Below are positions 8,432 to 16,978 of a stretch of 64,000 bases of DNA, one piece after another; within the stretch, counting starts at the first letter, position 1, and every line of letters begins with the position of its first letter. A program made the position numbers and the translations under genes. The DNA comes from Ignavibacteriota bacterium. Its GTDB lineage: Bacteria > Bacteroidota > Ignavibacteria > Tepidaquicellales > OLB5. The notes under the pieces are model-generated. The model was not told the DNA's origin. It searched no databases and saw only the letters and a program-made list of their open reading frames with translations. The stretch spans positions 27,088 to 91,087 of the forward strand of contig RPQH01000003.1 in the NCBI GenBank assembly GCA_003820375.1, given 5' to 3'.

Positions 8432-9790
8432 TCACACAAAATCCAGCACGTCATGCCTGGTTACGATTCCTGAAATATTACCGTATTCACTGACCAGTAT
8501 TGCCGGTGACTTCTTTAGCTCTTTTAAAACTTTTTTAAAATCATCAAACTCATCCAACACAGGCAGTGGTTTATCCATAACCTCATCTACCTTCTTTTGT
8601 GATATATCAGGATTGCTTAGCAGCTTTGTTATTATATCCGCTTCTATAATTGTACCCACAGATTGATTGTTTTCGATCACGGGCAGCTGTGACAAGTCAT
8701 ATTTTTCCAGCATCTCAACTGCATCCCGTATAAGATTACCGGGTTTTAAAGAAACCAGTTCGGGAATTTTATCATTCAATTTTGTCTGGTGGATTATTCC
8801 AAGAGTGATAAGGTCTTTTTCAAGCATGCGTTTTTCCCTGAGCCATTCATCGGAGTGGTTTTTGGTGAGATACCTTTCCCCGGTATCATTGACCATAAAT
8901 ACTACTATACCGTTTTCATCAAGCACTTTTGCAACTTTCAATGCGACACATACTACAGTCCCTGTACTGCCTCCTGCAAAAATTCCTTCTTCCCTGGCTA
9001 ATCTTCTCGCCATATAAAACGAATCTTTATCGGTTACATTTATTATATCATCTATATACCGGAAATGCACATTCTCCGGTAAAACATCCTGCCCGATCCC
9101 TTCAACAAGATAAGGCTTACCTTCGGTAATAATTCCTGTTTCTTTATATGTTTTAAATATTGAGCCGTAAGGGTCGGCACCAATAATTTTTATTGCAGAA
9201 TTTTTCTCTTTTAAAAATCTGCCTGTTCCGCTTATAGTACCGCCGGTACCAATGCTAACAACAAGATGTGTAATTTTCCCGTCTGTCTGTTCCCAAATCT
9301 CAGGACCTGTAGTTTTATAATGTACTACAGGGTTTGCCGGGTTAGTATATTGATAAGCAAAAAATGAATTAGGTGTATCGTTAGCAATTCTTTTAGCAGT
9401 GTTAACATAATGCTCAGGTGAATCCGGCTTTGCATCGATCGGGCATATAATAATATCGGCACCAAGTGCTTTCAGGTATCTTCTTTTTTCCACAGAGACC
9501 TTATCGGTCATAACGAAGATTGATTTATACCCTTTAACAGCAGCAGCAAGTGCAAGCCCTATACCTGTATTACCGCTGGTTGCTTCAACAACCGTACCGC
9601 CGGGATTTAATACTCCTCTTTTCTCAGCATCTTCTATCATGGCAGAACCAATCCTGTCCTTAACACTGCCGCCGGGATTTAATGATTCCATTTTCGCAAA
9701 TACCTGCGACTTAAATCCTTTAGTCAGCTTGTTAAGCTTTACAAGAGGCGTGTTACCGACCAGTTCAATTATGCTGTTGTAATATTTCAT
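8432..9790 (-). CDS. cbs: Cystathionine beta-synthase with C-terminal CBS pair
   Basis: A 452-residue fold-type II PLP enzyme. Residues about 1-320 form the synthase domain, with Lys44 in [11 protein letters not shown] as the PLP lysine, SGNTGIGLA as the substrate loop and [11 protein letters not shown] as the PLP-phosphate loop. Residues about 335-452 hold two CBS motifs, which separate it from plain cysteine synthase (about 310 residues). It condenses serine with homocysteine to cystathionine, feeding the lyase at 4150-5295. There is no haem-binding N-terminal extension. The start is ATG at 9788-9790, six bases from the inverted-repeat unit that follows. Confidence 0.88.
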   Translation of the reverse strand: MKYYNSIIELVGNTPLVKLNKLTKGFKSQVFAKMESLNPGGSVKDRIGSAMIEDAEKRGVLNPGGTVVEATSGNTGIGLALAAAVKGYKSIFVMTDKVSVEKRRYLKALGADIIICPIDAKPDSPEHYVNTAKRIANDTPNSFFAYQYTNPANPVVHYKTTGPEIWEQTDGKITHLVVSIGTGGTISGTGRFLKEKNSAIKIIGADPYGSIFKTYKETGIITEGKPYLVEGIGQDVLPENVHFRYIDDIINVTDKDSFYMARRLAREEGIFAGGSTGTVVCVALKVAKVLDENGIVVFMVNDTGERYLTKNHSDEWLREKRMLEKDLITLGIIHQTKLNDKIPELVSLKPGNLIRDAVEMLEKYDLSQLPVIENNQSVGTIIEADIITKLLSNPDISQKKVDEVMDKPLPVLDEFDDFKKVLKELKKSPAILVSEYGNISGIVTRHDVLDFV

Positions 9791-9796
9791 TTATTA

Positions 9797-10457
9797 TTTT
9801 TTTATTCACGCAAAGCCGCAAAGACCGCAAAGAATAGCTAATGAAAAGATTAATCTAAGAGATAATACTTATCAGTAACATGTTAGCATCAAAAAAATAC
9901 CATTAAGAATTTGCGGCTATGTGTAAATTATTAATGCTTTAAATCGTATTTTGTATAATTAAGAGGCATATTCTCTTCTAAATTGTTTACAACTCTATGT
10001 ATTCCGTCTTTAATCAGGCTAACGTTAAAATTAATTAACATTCCTAATTTTGAATCGGATAAATCTCAAATAAGTAATCAATTGTTTATAATGAACCTTA
10101 TTTAATTCTTCAACTGATTTTAACTCTAATATTACTTTTCTCTCAACAATAATATCAGTTTTATAACCCATTTCAATAACTAAATCTTCGTAATGAATAG
10201 GCATACTTTTTTGCCGTTCAAATTTTAAATTATGCTTCTCTAACTCATAGCACAAAACTTCTTCATAAGCAGATTCAAATAAATCCGGACCTAATTTTTT
10301 ATGAATTTTCAGACAGCAATCTACAACAACTGAAGATATCTCATTTTCAGTCATGATAATTAAAGTTTAATTATATAAAAGAACTATTAAATATAAATAG
10401 TTTAAATAATATAATAAACTCTTAGCGGCCTTTGCGGCTTTGCGTGAATAAAAAAAA
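9797..10457. mobile_element. GxxExxY unit with 35-bp inverted ends (putative mobile element)
   Basis: The left end (9797-9832) reads seven T then attcacgcaaagccgcaaag and more. The right end (10421-10457) is its reverse complement with about two mismatches over 35 bases. The 661-bp unit fits exactly between lysS (stop 10459) and the CBS gene (start 9790) without damaging either. It contains only the GxxExxY gene. A partial extra copy of the end sequence (tttgcggctatgtgtaaatta) lies at 9911-9931, just behind the gene. No transposase is present, so if mobile it must move by the nuclease or in trans. Mobility is inference. Confidence 0.6.
9931..10354 (-). pseudogene. GxxExxY protein (PDDEXK_3 nuclease-like), frameshifted
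   Basis: From the ATG at 10352-10354 the first 100 or so residues match the GxxExxY family: IHKKLGPDLFESAYEEVLCY, then DIIVERKVILELKSVEEL with the D...ExK residues of a PD-(D/E)XK fold. The frame then ends at 10031 after an atypical tail. One base on, the expected family C-terminus continues (SDSKLGMLINFNVSLIKDG, then HRVVNN) to a stop at 9931-9933. One extra T in the ttt run around 10065 explains this. Restoring it gives 140 residues, the usual length. It may be a pseudogene, a read error or a slippage site. Confidence 0.82.
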
Positions 10458-10458
10458 C

Positions 10459-12045
10459 TTACTTATCCAGCGGTCTCATTAATGGGAAGAACAGCACATC
10501 GCGTATTGTTTGAGAATTAGTCAATAACATTACTAACCTGTCAACACCGAGTCCAACGCCTGTTGTCGGCGGCATACCAACTTCAATAGCTTTAATAAAA
10601 TCTTCATCAAGCGGATGAGTTTCTTCTTCACCGCCTCTGCCCCGCTCTACCTGCTCCTCAAGCAATTTTCTTTGCAGTACCGGGTCATTTAACTCTGAAT
10701 ATGAATTTCCAAGTTCCCATTTATAGATATATGGTTCAAACCTTTCGGCAAAGATAACATGTTCCGGGTCGTTTTTCATTTCTTCAAGCTGCTCAGGTGT
10801 ATACTCACGAAGCGGCTTGCATAATGGTGTTGTATCAAGCGGATGGTCATAAACAAACGCCGGCTGTATCAAATCTTCTTCGCACGTTTCTTCAAATAAT
10901 GCAGCTATTACCAATCCTTTGCTATGCGTAATCTTCGGGTCATATTCTATATTGTTATCATCCATATATTTTAATATTTCCGCTTTTTTCATGTTCAAAA
11001 CATCAAGTCCCAGTTTATCTTTTAAAGCATCAATCATTCTAATTCGTTTCCAGGGTCTTTTAAAATCTATCTCAGTATCTATGTAAGTAATTTTAGTTGT
11101 CCCGTGCACATCTATACATGCCTGTTCCACAACTTCTTCAAACAAATTCATACTGTCCGTATAATCACCGAAAGCCTGGTACCATTCTACCTGTGTAAAT
11201 TCAGGATTATGTGTTCTGTCAATTCCTTCATTACGGAAATCCCTCACAAACTCATATACCCTGTTAAATCCCCCGACTACCAGTCTTTTTAAATACAGCT
11301 CATTTGATATTCTGAGATACAACGGTATATCGAGCGCTCTGTGATGAGTAACAAACGGTTTTGCATTAGCTCCTCCGTAAATTGATTGAAGCGTCGGTGT
11401 TTCTACTTCAAAAAATCCATTTTTCTCGAGTGTCCTTCTTATTGATTGAATTATCTTTGTCCTGTTTACAAATGTTTCCCTGACATTCTCATTAACTATA
11501 AGGTCAATATATCTCTGCCTGTAGCGTAATTCCACATCAGCAAATGCATCATGTATTATCTTTTCTCCTGTTTCAGTAACTTCCTCTTTTACAACAGGCA
11601 GCGGCTGAATTGACTTCGTCAGCAAATCAAACGAAACAGCGTGGATAGAGATTTCCCCTGTTTTTGTGCGGAAAACATAACCTTTTACTCCGATAATATC
11701 ACCAATATCAAGAAGCTTAAATACACTATACATTGTTTCTCCAACATCATCTTTCCTTATATACACCTGAATTCTGCCTGCATCATCTTTTATATGGCAG
11801 AAGCTTGCTTTTCCCATCCTGCGTAATCCCATTATTCTTCCTGCAACCGAAACATGCACTTCTTTCCGCTTTTCTTTTTCCTCATCATTTTCAGGATCTG
11901 TGAAATTTGCAAGTACTTCCGATGATGTCGCTGTAACATCATACCTATACGGATATGGATTTATACCGAGCTTCCTGATTTCTTCAAGCTCTTCTAATCT
12001 GCGTTTAATTAATTCGTTAGTTTTTATTTCGTTGATTTCTGTCAA
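10459..12045 (-). CDS. lysS: Lysyl-tRNA synthetase, class II
   Basis: A 528-residue cytoplasmic enzyme that charges tRNA-Lys with lysine using ATP. The N-terminal OB-fold (about 60-150) contains VAGRIMGLRRMGKASF. Class II motif 1 lies around FEVETPTLQSIYGGA, motif 2 is FRNEGIDRTHNPEFTQ, and motif 3 is GVGLGVDRLVMLLT near the C-terminus. The start is TTG at 12043-12045, supported by an AAGGAG ribosome-binding site at 12055-12060 nine bases upstream; no ATG fits as well. It lies 13 bases after the T9SS gene stop and may be partly cotranscribed with it. Confidence 0.95.
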   Translation of the reverse strand: MTEINEIKTNELIKRRLEELEEIRKLGINPYPYRYDVTATSSEVLANFTDPENDEEKEKRKEVHVSVAGRIMGLRRMGKASFCHIKDDAGRIQVYIRKDDVGETMYSVFKLLDIGDIIGVKGYVFRTKTGEISIHAVSFDLLTKSIQPLPVVKEEVTETGEKIIHDAFADVELRYRQRYIDLIVNENVRETFVNRTKIIQSIRRTLEKNGFFEVETPTLQSIYGGANAKPFVTHHRALDIPLYLRISNELYLKRLVVGGFNRVYEFVRDFRNEGIDRTHNPEFTQVEWYQAFGDYTDSMNLFEEVVEQACIDVHGTTKITYIDTEIDFKRPWKRIRMIDALKDKLGLDVLNMKKAEILKYMDDNNIEYDPKITHSKGLVIAALFEETCEEDLIQPAFVYDHPLDTTPLCKPLREYTPEQLEEMKNDPEHVIFAERFEPYIYKWELGNSYSELNDPVLQRKLLEEQVERGRGGEEETHPLDEDFIKAIEVGMPPTTGVGLGVDRLVMLLTNSQTIRDVLFFPLMRPLDK

Positions 12046-12058
12046 AAAAATTTTCTCC

Positions 12059-14218
12059 TTATTTAATTAAAATCATTTTCTTAGTATCTGAAAATGTTTC
12101 GGTTTCTAATTTATAAAAGTAAATCCCACTGGCAAAATTACTGCCATCCCATTCAACTTCATAATTACCAGCATTTTCCTTCTGATTCACAATAACCGAA
12201 ACTTCTTTTCCTGTTATATCAAAAATAGATAATCTGACATAACAAGACAGTTTTAATGTATAACAAATATTAGTTGAAGGATTAAAAGGATTCGGATAAT
12301 TTTGTTCTAAATAAAATATATTAGGAACATTCTTCGAAATATTTATAACATCGATTGGCTGCCCGCCTCCATTTGTAGTTTTTAATATTAATCCCATACT
12401 GCCAACAGCAATACCTGAATTTTCATTAATAAAAGCCACACTATTTAATCTTGCATCTGGAATAATAGTGTTTTGGAAAAACCAATTTAGCCCATTATTT
12501 GTAGATCTGACTATTGAAGATGGGGTAGTGGCTAATGTTTTCCATCCTACAGCACTAATCTGGTTATTAGTTACAGATATTGAATAGAAAATTAGATTCC
12601 CGGTAAAAGCAATCGTCCATGATGCCCCCCCATTTGTAGATTTAGCTATATTACCTATTGTCTGATCACTGTTAATAGAATAACCGGTTACCCATCCGGT
12701 ATTATCATTGAGAAATAAAACATCTCTAATATTGTTGTTTGAAGTGAGGCAATTCAAAGGTATCCAGTTATTTCCTTGGTCTGTCGTCTTATATATTTTT
12801 CCAGCATCAGATCCAATCCATCCTGTTGCATTATTAATGAAGTATACTGAATATAATTCAATTGATGGAATCTGAATATAGCTCCAATTTTGTCCGCCAT
12901 TAATTGTTTTGAAAATATATCCATTATGATTTTCAATATCATTTCCAGTTGCCCAGCCATAATTTTGATCAGCGAAATGAATTGACCAAGGACCAATATC
13001 TAAATATGTACATTGAGTTGTCCAATTCAAACCTCCGTTTAAAGTTTTACTAACAACAAACTTATCCAATACTGCACCCTCGAGCAACCATCCTGTATTT
13101 TCATTAATAAAATAAATATCCTGTTTGTTATTCCCGTCAAAACTAACATCCTTCCAAGAATCCCCTCCATTTGTAGATTTCAAAAGTACTAGTTTATCAT
13201 CTGTTATCCATATAATATCTTGATTTACATAAAAAACATTCGTAAAATTTCCATCATAACCATCTTTAATATCAATCCAGTTAAGCCCTGAATTAGTTGT
13301 TTTATATAAAACTTTACTTAATCCAGGCTCATCTGTATTCTCGCCACCGGTAACAAAGCCGGTTGATTCATTAATCATCTTCATATCGTATAATTCAATG
13401 TTTGCATATGAAGTTTGAGTATTCCAGTTTATTCCACCATCTGAAGTTTTATAAATTTTATTATCATCACCTGCTACCCAGCCCGTTTGAGGATTTACAA
13501 AGTAAGTACATAATAAATTAATATTGCTTAAGTTTGTTGTTGTCCAGTTCACACCACCATTTGATGTTATTATTACTTTTCCACCTGTACCAACACAACA
13601 TCCATTTAAACTATCTACGAAAAAAATATCTTTTAGATTAACAAAAGTAGAACTCCATTGTTCATTCCAAGTAAGACCGCCATCCGATGTTTTTCTGATA
13701 TTTTGTAAACCAATATCCCATCCTGTATTTTCATTAATGAAAAAAAGCTTTCCAATGCCTGAGCTATTTGTAAGTTGTACCCAGTTTTCACCCCCATTTG
13801 TTGACTTTTTCAGAGAACCCGACAAATCTTTACACCATCCTGTCGATTCATTCAGAAATAAAATTAGCAAAACAGATGAACTAATTGGACAAATATTTTC
13901 CCAGTTCTCTCCACCATTTGTAGTTTTAAAAATATCACTTGGTGATGATACCCAGCCTGTGTTATCATTTAAAAAGAATAAAGAATAAAGAATTGGAAAT
14001 GAATTAATTTTATTCATTGAATACCAATTAATTCCATTATTTGTGCTCTTATAAATGACATAATTTTCATTTAAATACATAGTAGAAGAATTTGGGAATA
14101 CCCAAATATTCGTAAAAGGGACTTCACTTGATATAACTTGCCAGTCAGTAAATTGAGAGTAAATTAAATAATTATTATATATAATAACTGAAAGAATAAT
14201 CGGGAAAAGTTTCTTCAT
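12059..14218 (-). CDS. T9SS-exported protein with YCF48-like BNR repeats
   Basis: A 719-residue secreted protein. It opens with a signal peptide (MKKLF then a hydrophobic run to about residue 20). The body consists of about a dozen beta-propeller repeats of 40-50 residues, each with a variant of NENTGW and KTTNGGxNW, the photosystem-assembly/BNR type. The last 85 residues are a type A sorting domain with NYPNPFNPST, SGIYFYKL and a lysine-rich end (KKMILIK), which directs passage through the type IX secretion system. The ligand is unknown. Its ATG overlaps the rluB stop by four bases, an unusual coupling of a surface protein to a housekeeping gene. Confidence 0.88.
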   Translation of the reverse strand: MKKLFPIILSVIIYNNYLIYSQFTDWQVISSEVPFTNIWVFPNSSTMYLNENYVIYKSTNNGINWYSMNKINSFPILYSLFFLNDNTGWVSSPSDIFKTTNGGENWENICPISSSVLLILFLNESTGWCKDLSGSLKKSTNGGENWVQLTNSSGIGKLFFINENTGWDIGLQNIRKTSDGGLTWNEQWSSTFVNLKDIFFVDSLNGCCVGTGGKVIITSNGGVNWTTTNLSNINLLCTYFVNPQTGWVAGDDNKIYKTSDGGINWNTQTSYANIELYDMKMINESTGFVTGGENTDEPGLSKVLYKTTNSGLNWIDIKDGYDGNFTNVFYVNQDIIWITDDKLVLLKSTNGGDSWKDVSFDGNNKQDIYFINENTGWLLEGAVLDKFVVSKTLNGGLNWTTQCTYLDIGPWSIHFADQNYGWATGNDIENHNGYIFKTINGGQNWSYIQIPSIELYSVYFINNATGWIGSDAGKIYKTTDQGNNWIPLNCLTSNNNIRDVLFLNDNTGWVTGYSINSDQTIGNIAKSTNGGASWTIAFTGNLIFYSISVTNNQISAVGWKTLATTPSSIVRSTNNGLNWFFQNTIIPDARLNSVAFINENSGIAVGSMGLILKTTNGGGQPIDVINISKNVPNIFYLEQNYPNPFNPSTNICYTLKLSCYVRLSIFDITGKEVSVIVNQKENAGNYEVEWDGSNFASGIYFYKLETETFSDTKKMILIK

Positions 14219-14946
14219 GGCTGTTTTGAATTTTTTTTTAGTATTAAAATTTCTTTTCTACTCAGCTCTCTCCACTCACCCATTCTCATTCCCTTCAAAT
14301 TCAATCCTGCGTATTCAATTCTTTTCAGCTTGCGGACAAATAACCCAACAGCTTCAAGCATTTTCCTGACCTGCCTGTTTCTGCCTTCATGGATTATTAT
14401 TCTGAATTGCTTATTATCTGTCTTGGGAATTATGCTGACTCTCGCTTTTGATGTCTTTTTGCCTTCTATATGCACACCTTCTGTCAGTCTTTTTAAAGCT
14501 TTTTCATCCATTGGACGGTTTATTTTCACAAGGTAAGTTTTTTCGACTTCATGCTTCGGATGCATAAGCTTATTTGCAAGCTCACCGTCGTTTGTTAACA
14601 GTAATAAACCTTCGGTATCATAATCAAGCCGTCCAACAGGGTAAATTCTTTCTCTTACTTTTACAAGGTCAATTACGGTAGGACGGTTTTTTTCGTCGGA
14701 AGTTGTGGTTATATATCCTGCGGGTTTATTGAGAAGTATATAAAGTAATCTTTGCGTGTTCCTTATTACTTCTCCGTCTACTTTTATTATATCTGTCCCG
14801 GGGTTTATCTTTGTACCAAGCTCGGTTATTGTTCTGCCGTTTACGCTTACTCTTCCTTCCGATATCAGTTCATCTGTTTTCCTTCTCGATGAATGCCCCG
14901 AACCTGATATGTATTTGTTTAATCTTACAATGTTCTCTTCACTCAT
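14215..14946 (-). CDS. rluB: Pseudouridine synthase, RluB/RsuA family
   Basis: A 243-residue enzyme. An S4 RNA-binding domain (residues about 7-55, VRLNKYISGSGHSSRRK) is followed by the RsuA-type catalytic domain with Asp108 in GRLDYDTEGLLLLTND as the nucleophile and RNRQVRKMLEAVG near the end. It isomerises a uridine in rRNA (U2605 of 23S rRNA in RluB). Its place after scpA-scpB is the classic arrangement for rluB and favours that over rsuA. It overlaps scpB by 8 bases. Confidence 0.9.
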   Translation of the reverse strand: MSEENIVRLNKYISGSGHSSRRKTDELISEGRVSVNGRTITELGTKINPGTDIIKVDGEVIRNTQRLLYILLNKPAGYITTTSDEKNRPTVIDLVKVRERIYPVGRLDYDTEGLLLLTNDGELANKLMHPKHEVEKTYLVKINRPMDEKALKRLTEGVHIEGKKTSKARVSIIPKTDNKQFRIIIHEGRNRQVRKMLEAVGLFVRKLKRIEYAGLNLKGMRMGEWRELSRKEILILKKNSKQP

Positions 14947-15757
14947 TTATTTCATCATTACCGCTTATTTCAGTTTCTTCATTATTAGCGGAGGTTTCCT
15001 CAATTGATTCTTCTACTTTTACTTCTTCTTTAATCTCTTCATTGCTTCCGTTGTCAGATGAATTATCACCGTTAACATTTGAACCGTTAGCTGATTGTCC
15101 TGAGCCGTTTGCTGCAGAGTTGCTGTCTGCATGTTTAGCTTTTATTAAATTTATTTCTTCATAGAAATCTATATCCGATTGTGACACACCTTCCGGCGGA
15201 CCTGATTTAATAATTTCATCAATTGCTTTAAGCGGCGGAAAGTCTGCAATAGAGTTAATACCAAGATATTCAAGCATTGTATCTGTCGTTCCGTACAGCA
15301 TTGGTCTCCCGGGTGCTTCGGCTCTGCCTTTTATTGTGATAAGGTCCTTCTCAAGCAATGAGCCTATAATATAATCCACATTCACTCCCCTGACTGCTTC
15401 AATCTCCGGTCTTGTTATCGGCTGGTTATATGCAATAATAGCAAGTGTTTCCAGTGCTGACTGCGATAATCTTCTTTTGGCTTTTTCTTTGCTCAGCCTT
15501 GCAAGCCACGGTGCATAATCTTTCTTTGTAACAAACCTGAATGCACCTGCTACCGGCACTATCTGAAATGAATACTCGTCGCTGTTGTATTTATCCATTA
15601 GCTCAATAACTGCCTGTTCAATACTCTTTATATCAGCCGAAAAACCGCTTAGCTCCTTCTCCTGGTTAATAATATCCTTCATCTCTTTAAGAGATAACGG
15701 TTTATCAGAGGAGAAAATAAGAACTTCAACAATATTTTTTAGTATGTTATTCTTCAT
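14939..15757 (-). CDS. scpB: Segregation and condensation protein B
   Basis: A 272-residue protein. Residues 1-190 form the tandem winged-helix ScpB fold, with SQSALETLAIIAYNQPITR and ERGV-like EAVRGVNVDYIIGSLLE as the family signature. The last 80 residues are a Ser/Asn/Gly then Glu-rich, presumably disordered tail that is longer than in most homologues. With ScpA and SMC it forms the condensin that organises and segregates the chromosome. It lies six bases downstream of scpA. Confidence 0.93.
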   Translation of the reverse strand: MKNNILKNIVEVLIFSSDKPLSLKEMKDIINQEKELSGFSADIKSIEQAVIELMDKYNSDEYSFQIVPVAGAFRFVTKKDYAPWLARLSKEKAKRRLSQSALETLAIIAYNQPITRPEIEAVRGVNVDYIIGSLLEKDLITIKGRAEAPGRPMLYGTTDTMLEYLGINSIADFPPLKAIDEIIKSGPPEGVSQSDIDFYEEINLIKAKHADSNSAANGSGQSANGSNVNGDNSSDNGSNEEIKEEVKVEESIEETSANNEETEISGNDEINE

Positions 15758-15763
15758 TTAATT

Positions 15764-16513
15764 TTATAATTCGCTAAACCGGAAATCCTCAGGCAATTCA
15801 CCTATTTTAAATATAATAAAATCTGTTAAATTTTCATTTATTTTAATTCCTATAATACCGTTCTTTGCCATCTCAAGTACTGCAATAAATGTAACAACTA
15901 TCCGTAATTTTTCACTCATTGCATTGATCAAATTAAGAAACGATACATATTCACTCTTAACACACTCATTCATAACATATTCAACCTGTTCTTCAAGTGT
16001 AACATTGAACCTCATTATGTTATGGACTACCTCTTTAGGGCGGTGGTCCATAGCAAATTTAAACGATTTAATCAGGTTGTAAAGTGTCAGGTTTTGAATG
16101 CTTGCATCTTCTTCTGCCGCTTCATCGATTCTATAATCCCCTGTAAAATCATTCCTGTAATAAGCTTTCCTGTTCTCTTCTTCAAATTCAGCTATTTCAG
16201 CAGAAGCATCTTTATATCTTTTGTATTCAAGCAGCCGTTTTACAAGCTCATATCTCGGGTCTTCTTCCTCTTCAATTTCCTCGTCGCCTGAAAATATCAT
16301 CATTTTAGCTTTTATCTGGATAAGTGTGGCCGCCATTAAAATAAACTCGCTTGCCACTTCTAAATCCAGTACCTGCATATAGTTAACGTATTCACAAAAT
16401 TCATTCGTAATTTTGGAAATAGGGATATCGTGAATATCCAGCTCATCACGCTGAATAAAAAACAATAAAAGGTCAAGCGGACCCTCGAATTCATTGAGCT
16501 TAATCCGGTACAT
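15764..16513 (-). CDS. scpA: Segregation and condensation protein A
   Basis: The kleisin subunit of the SMC-ScpAB complex, bridging SMC heads. The N-terminal signature KLNEFEGPLDLLLFFIQRDELDI and the DIPISKITNEF helix are clear, and the C-terminal winged helix ends RFSEL. An open frame reaches 16558, but the extra 15 residues do not fit the family, which begins just before the KLxxFEGPLDLLL motif; the ATG at 16511-16513 is therefore chosen, giving 249 residues. No strong ribosome-binding site is visible at either start. Confidence 0.9.
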   Translation of the reverse strand: MYRIKLNEFEGPLDLLLFFIQRDELDIHDIPISKITNEFCEYVNYMQVLDLEVASEFILMAATLIQIKAKMMIFSGDEEIEEEEDPRYELVKRLLEYKRYKDASAEIAEFEEENRKAYYRNDFTGDYRIDEAAEEDASIQNLTLYNLIKSFKFAMDHRPKEVVHNIMRFNVTLEEQVEYVMNECVKSEYVSFLNLINAMSEKLRIVVTFIAVLEMAKNGIIGIKINENLTDFIIFKIGELPEDFRFSEL

Positions 16514-16661
16514 ATATGGTAAAATATAACGATATTTCGATATAAATGCTATGAACATTTATTGTAAATCACCCATATAAATACTAAATATTACAATGTA
16601 ATAACAGGTACTTATAAAAATATTTTTTATATAGAGGTAAGTGAAAACGAAAAATGCAAAT

Positions 16662-16691
16662 AAAAAAACCGGGCTCTGAAAAACCCGGTTT
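16662..16691 (-). terminator. Rho-independent terminator after the TonB receptor operon
   Basis: Stem aaaccggg / cccggttt (8 bp) with a 10-base loop. On the minus strand the second arm runs into seven U residues (A-run at 16662-16668). It would end the TonB-receptor transcript before scpA. Confidence 0.85.
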
Positions 16692-16755
16692 CAATAATAT
16701 TTAACTTGAGTGCTTTCCGTCATAACATAATAATGTCATCCCTTCGGGATTCTTT

Positions 16756-16808
16756 CCTTACAAACCTTACAAACCTTATAAACTTACAAACCTTATAAAC
16801 CTTATAAA
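16756..16808. repeat. Degenerate tandem array, 9-base word
   Basis: Copies of accttacaa / accttataa in the space downstream of the TonB receptor. It is the same word family as at 8386-8431. Confidence 0.75.
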
Positions 16809-16829
16809 TTTTAAATCTCCGTATCAGTT

Positions 16830-16846
16830 ATGGGATTGCTTCGCTT
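16830..16846. repeat. Dispersed repeat atgggattgcttcgctt
   Basis: A 17-base sequence whose exact reverse complement is found at 27911-27927, eleven kilobases away in another gap. Two exact 17-mers in one window suggest a dispersed family. Confidence 0.65.
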
Positions 16847-16933
16847 CCCTTATTTACCTGGTTTCTCATAAATCTTTAATCACCGAACTTAATATAATAC
16901 ATCGGAAATAGTTTGAGCTCGCAATTAATCTCT

Positions 16934-16978
16934 TCCTTATAAACCTTATAAACCTTATAAACCTTACAAACTTATCCC
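16934..16978. repeat. Degenerate tandem array abutting a stop codon
   Basis: Four copies of the 9-base word ccttataaa/ccttacaaa and a short tail, ending at the TAG stop (16979-16981) of the TonB receptor. Confidence 0.8.

Larger units (their letters stand above)
16514..16978. other. Intergenic region: terminator, two tandem arrays, dispersed repeat
   Basis: No ORF is supported. It holds a terminator at 16662-16691, a 9-base-word array at 16756-16808, an atgggattgcttcgctt repeat at 16830-16846 (inverted exact copy at 27911-27927), and a second array at 16934-16978 touching the TonB receptor stop. The scpA promoter should lie near its left end, but I see no convincing -35/-10 pair. Confidence 0.6.
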
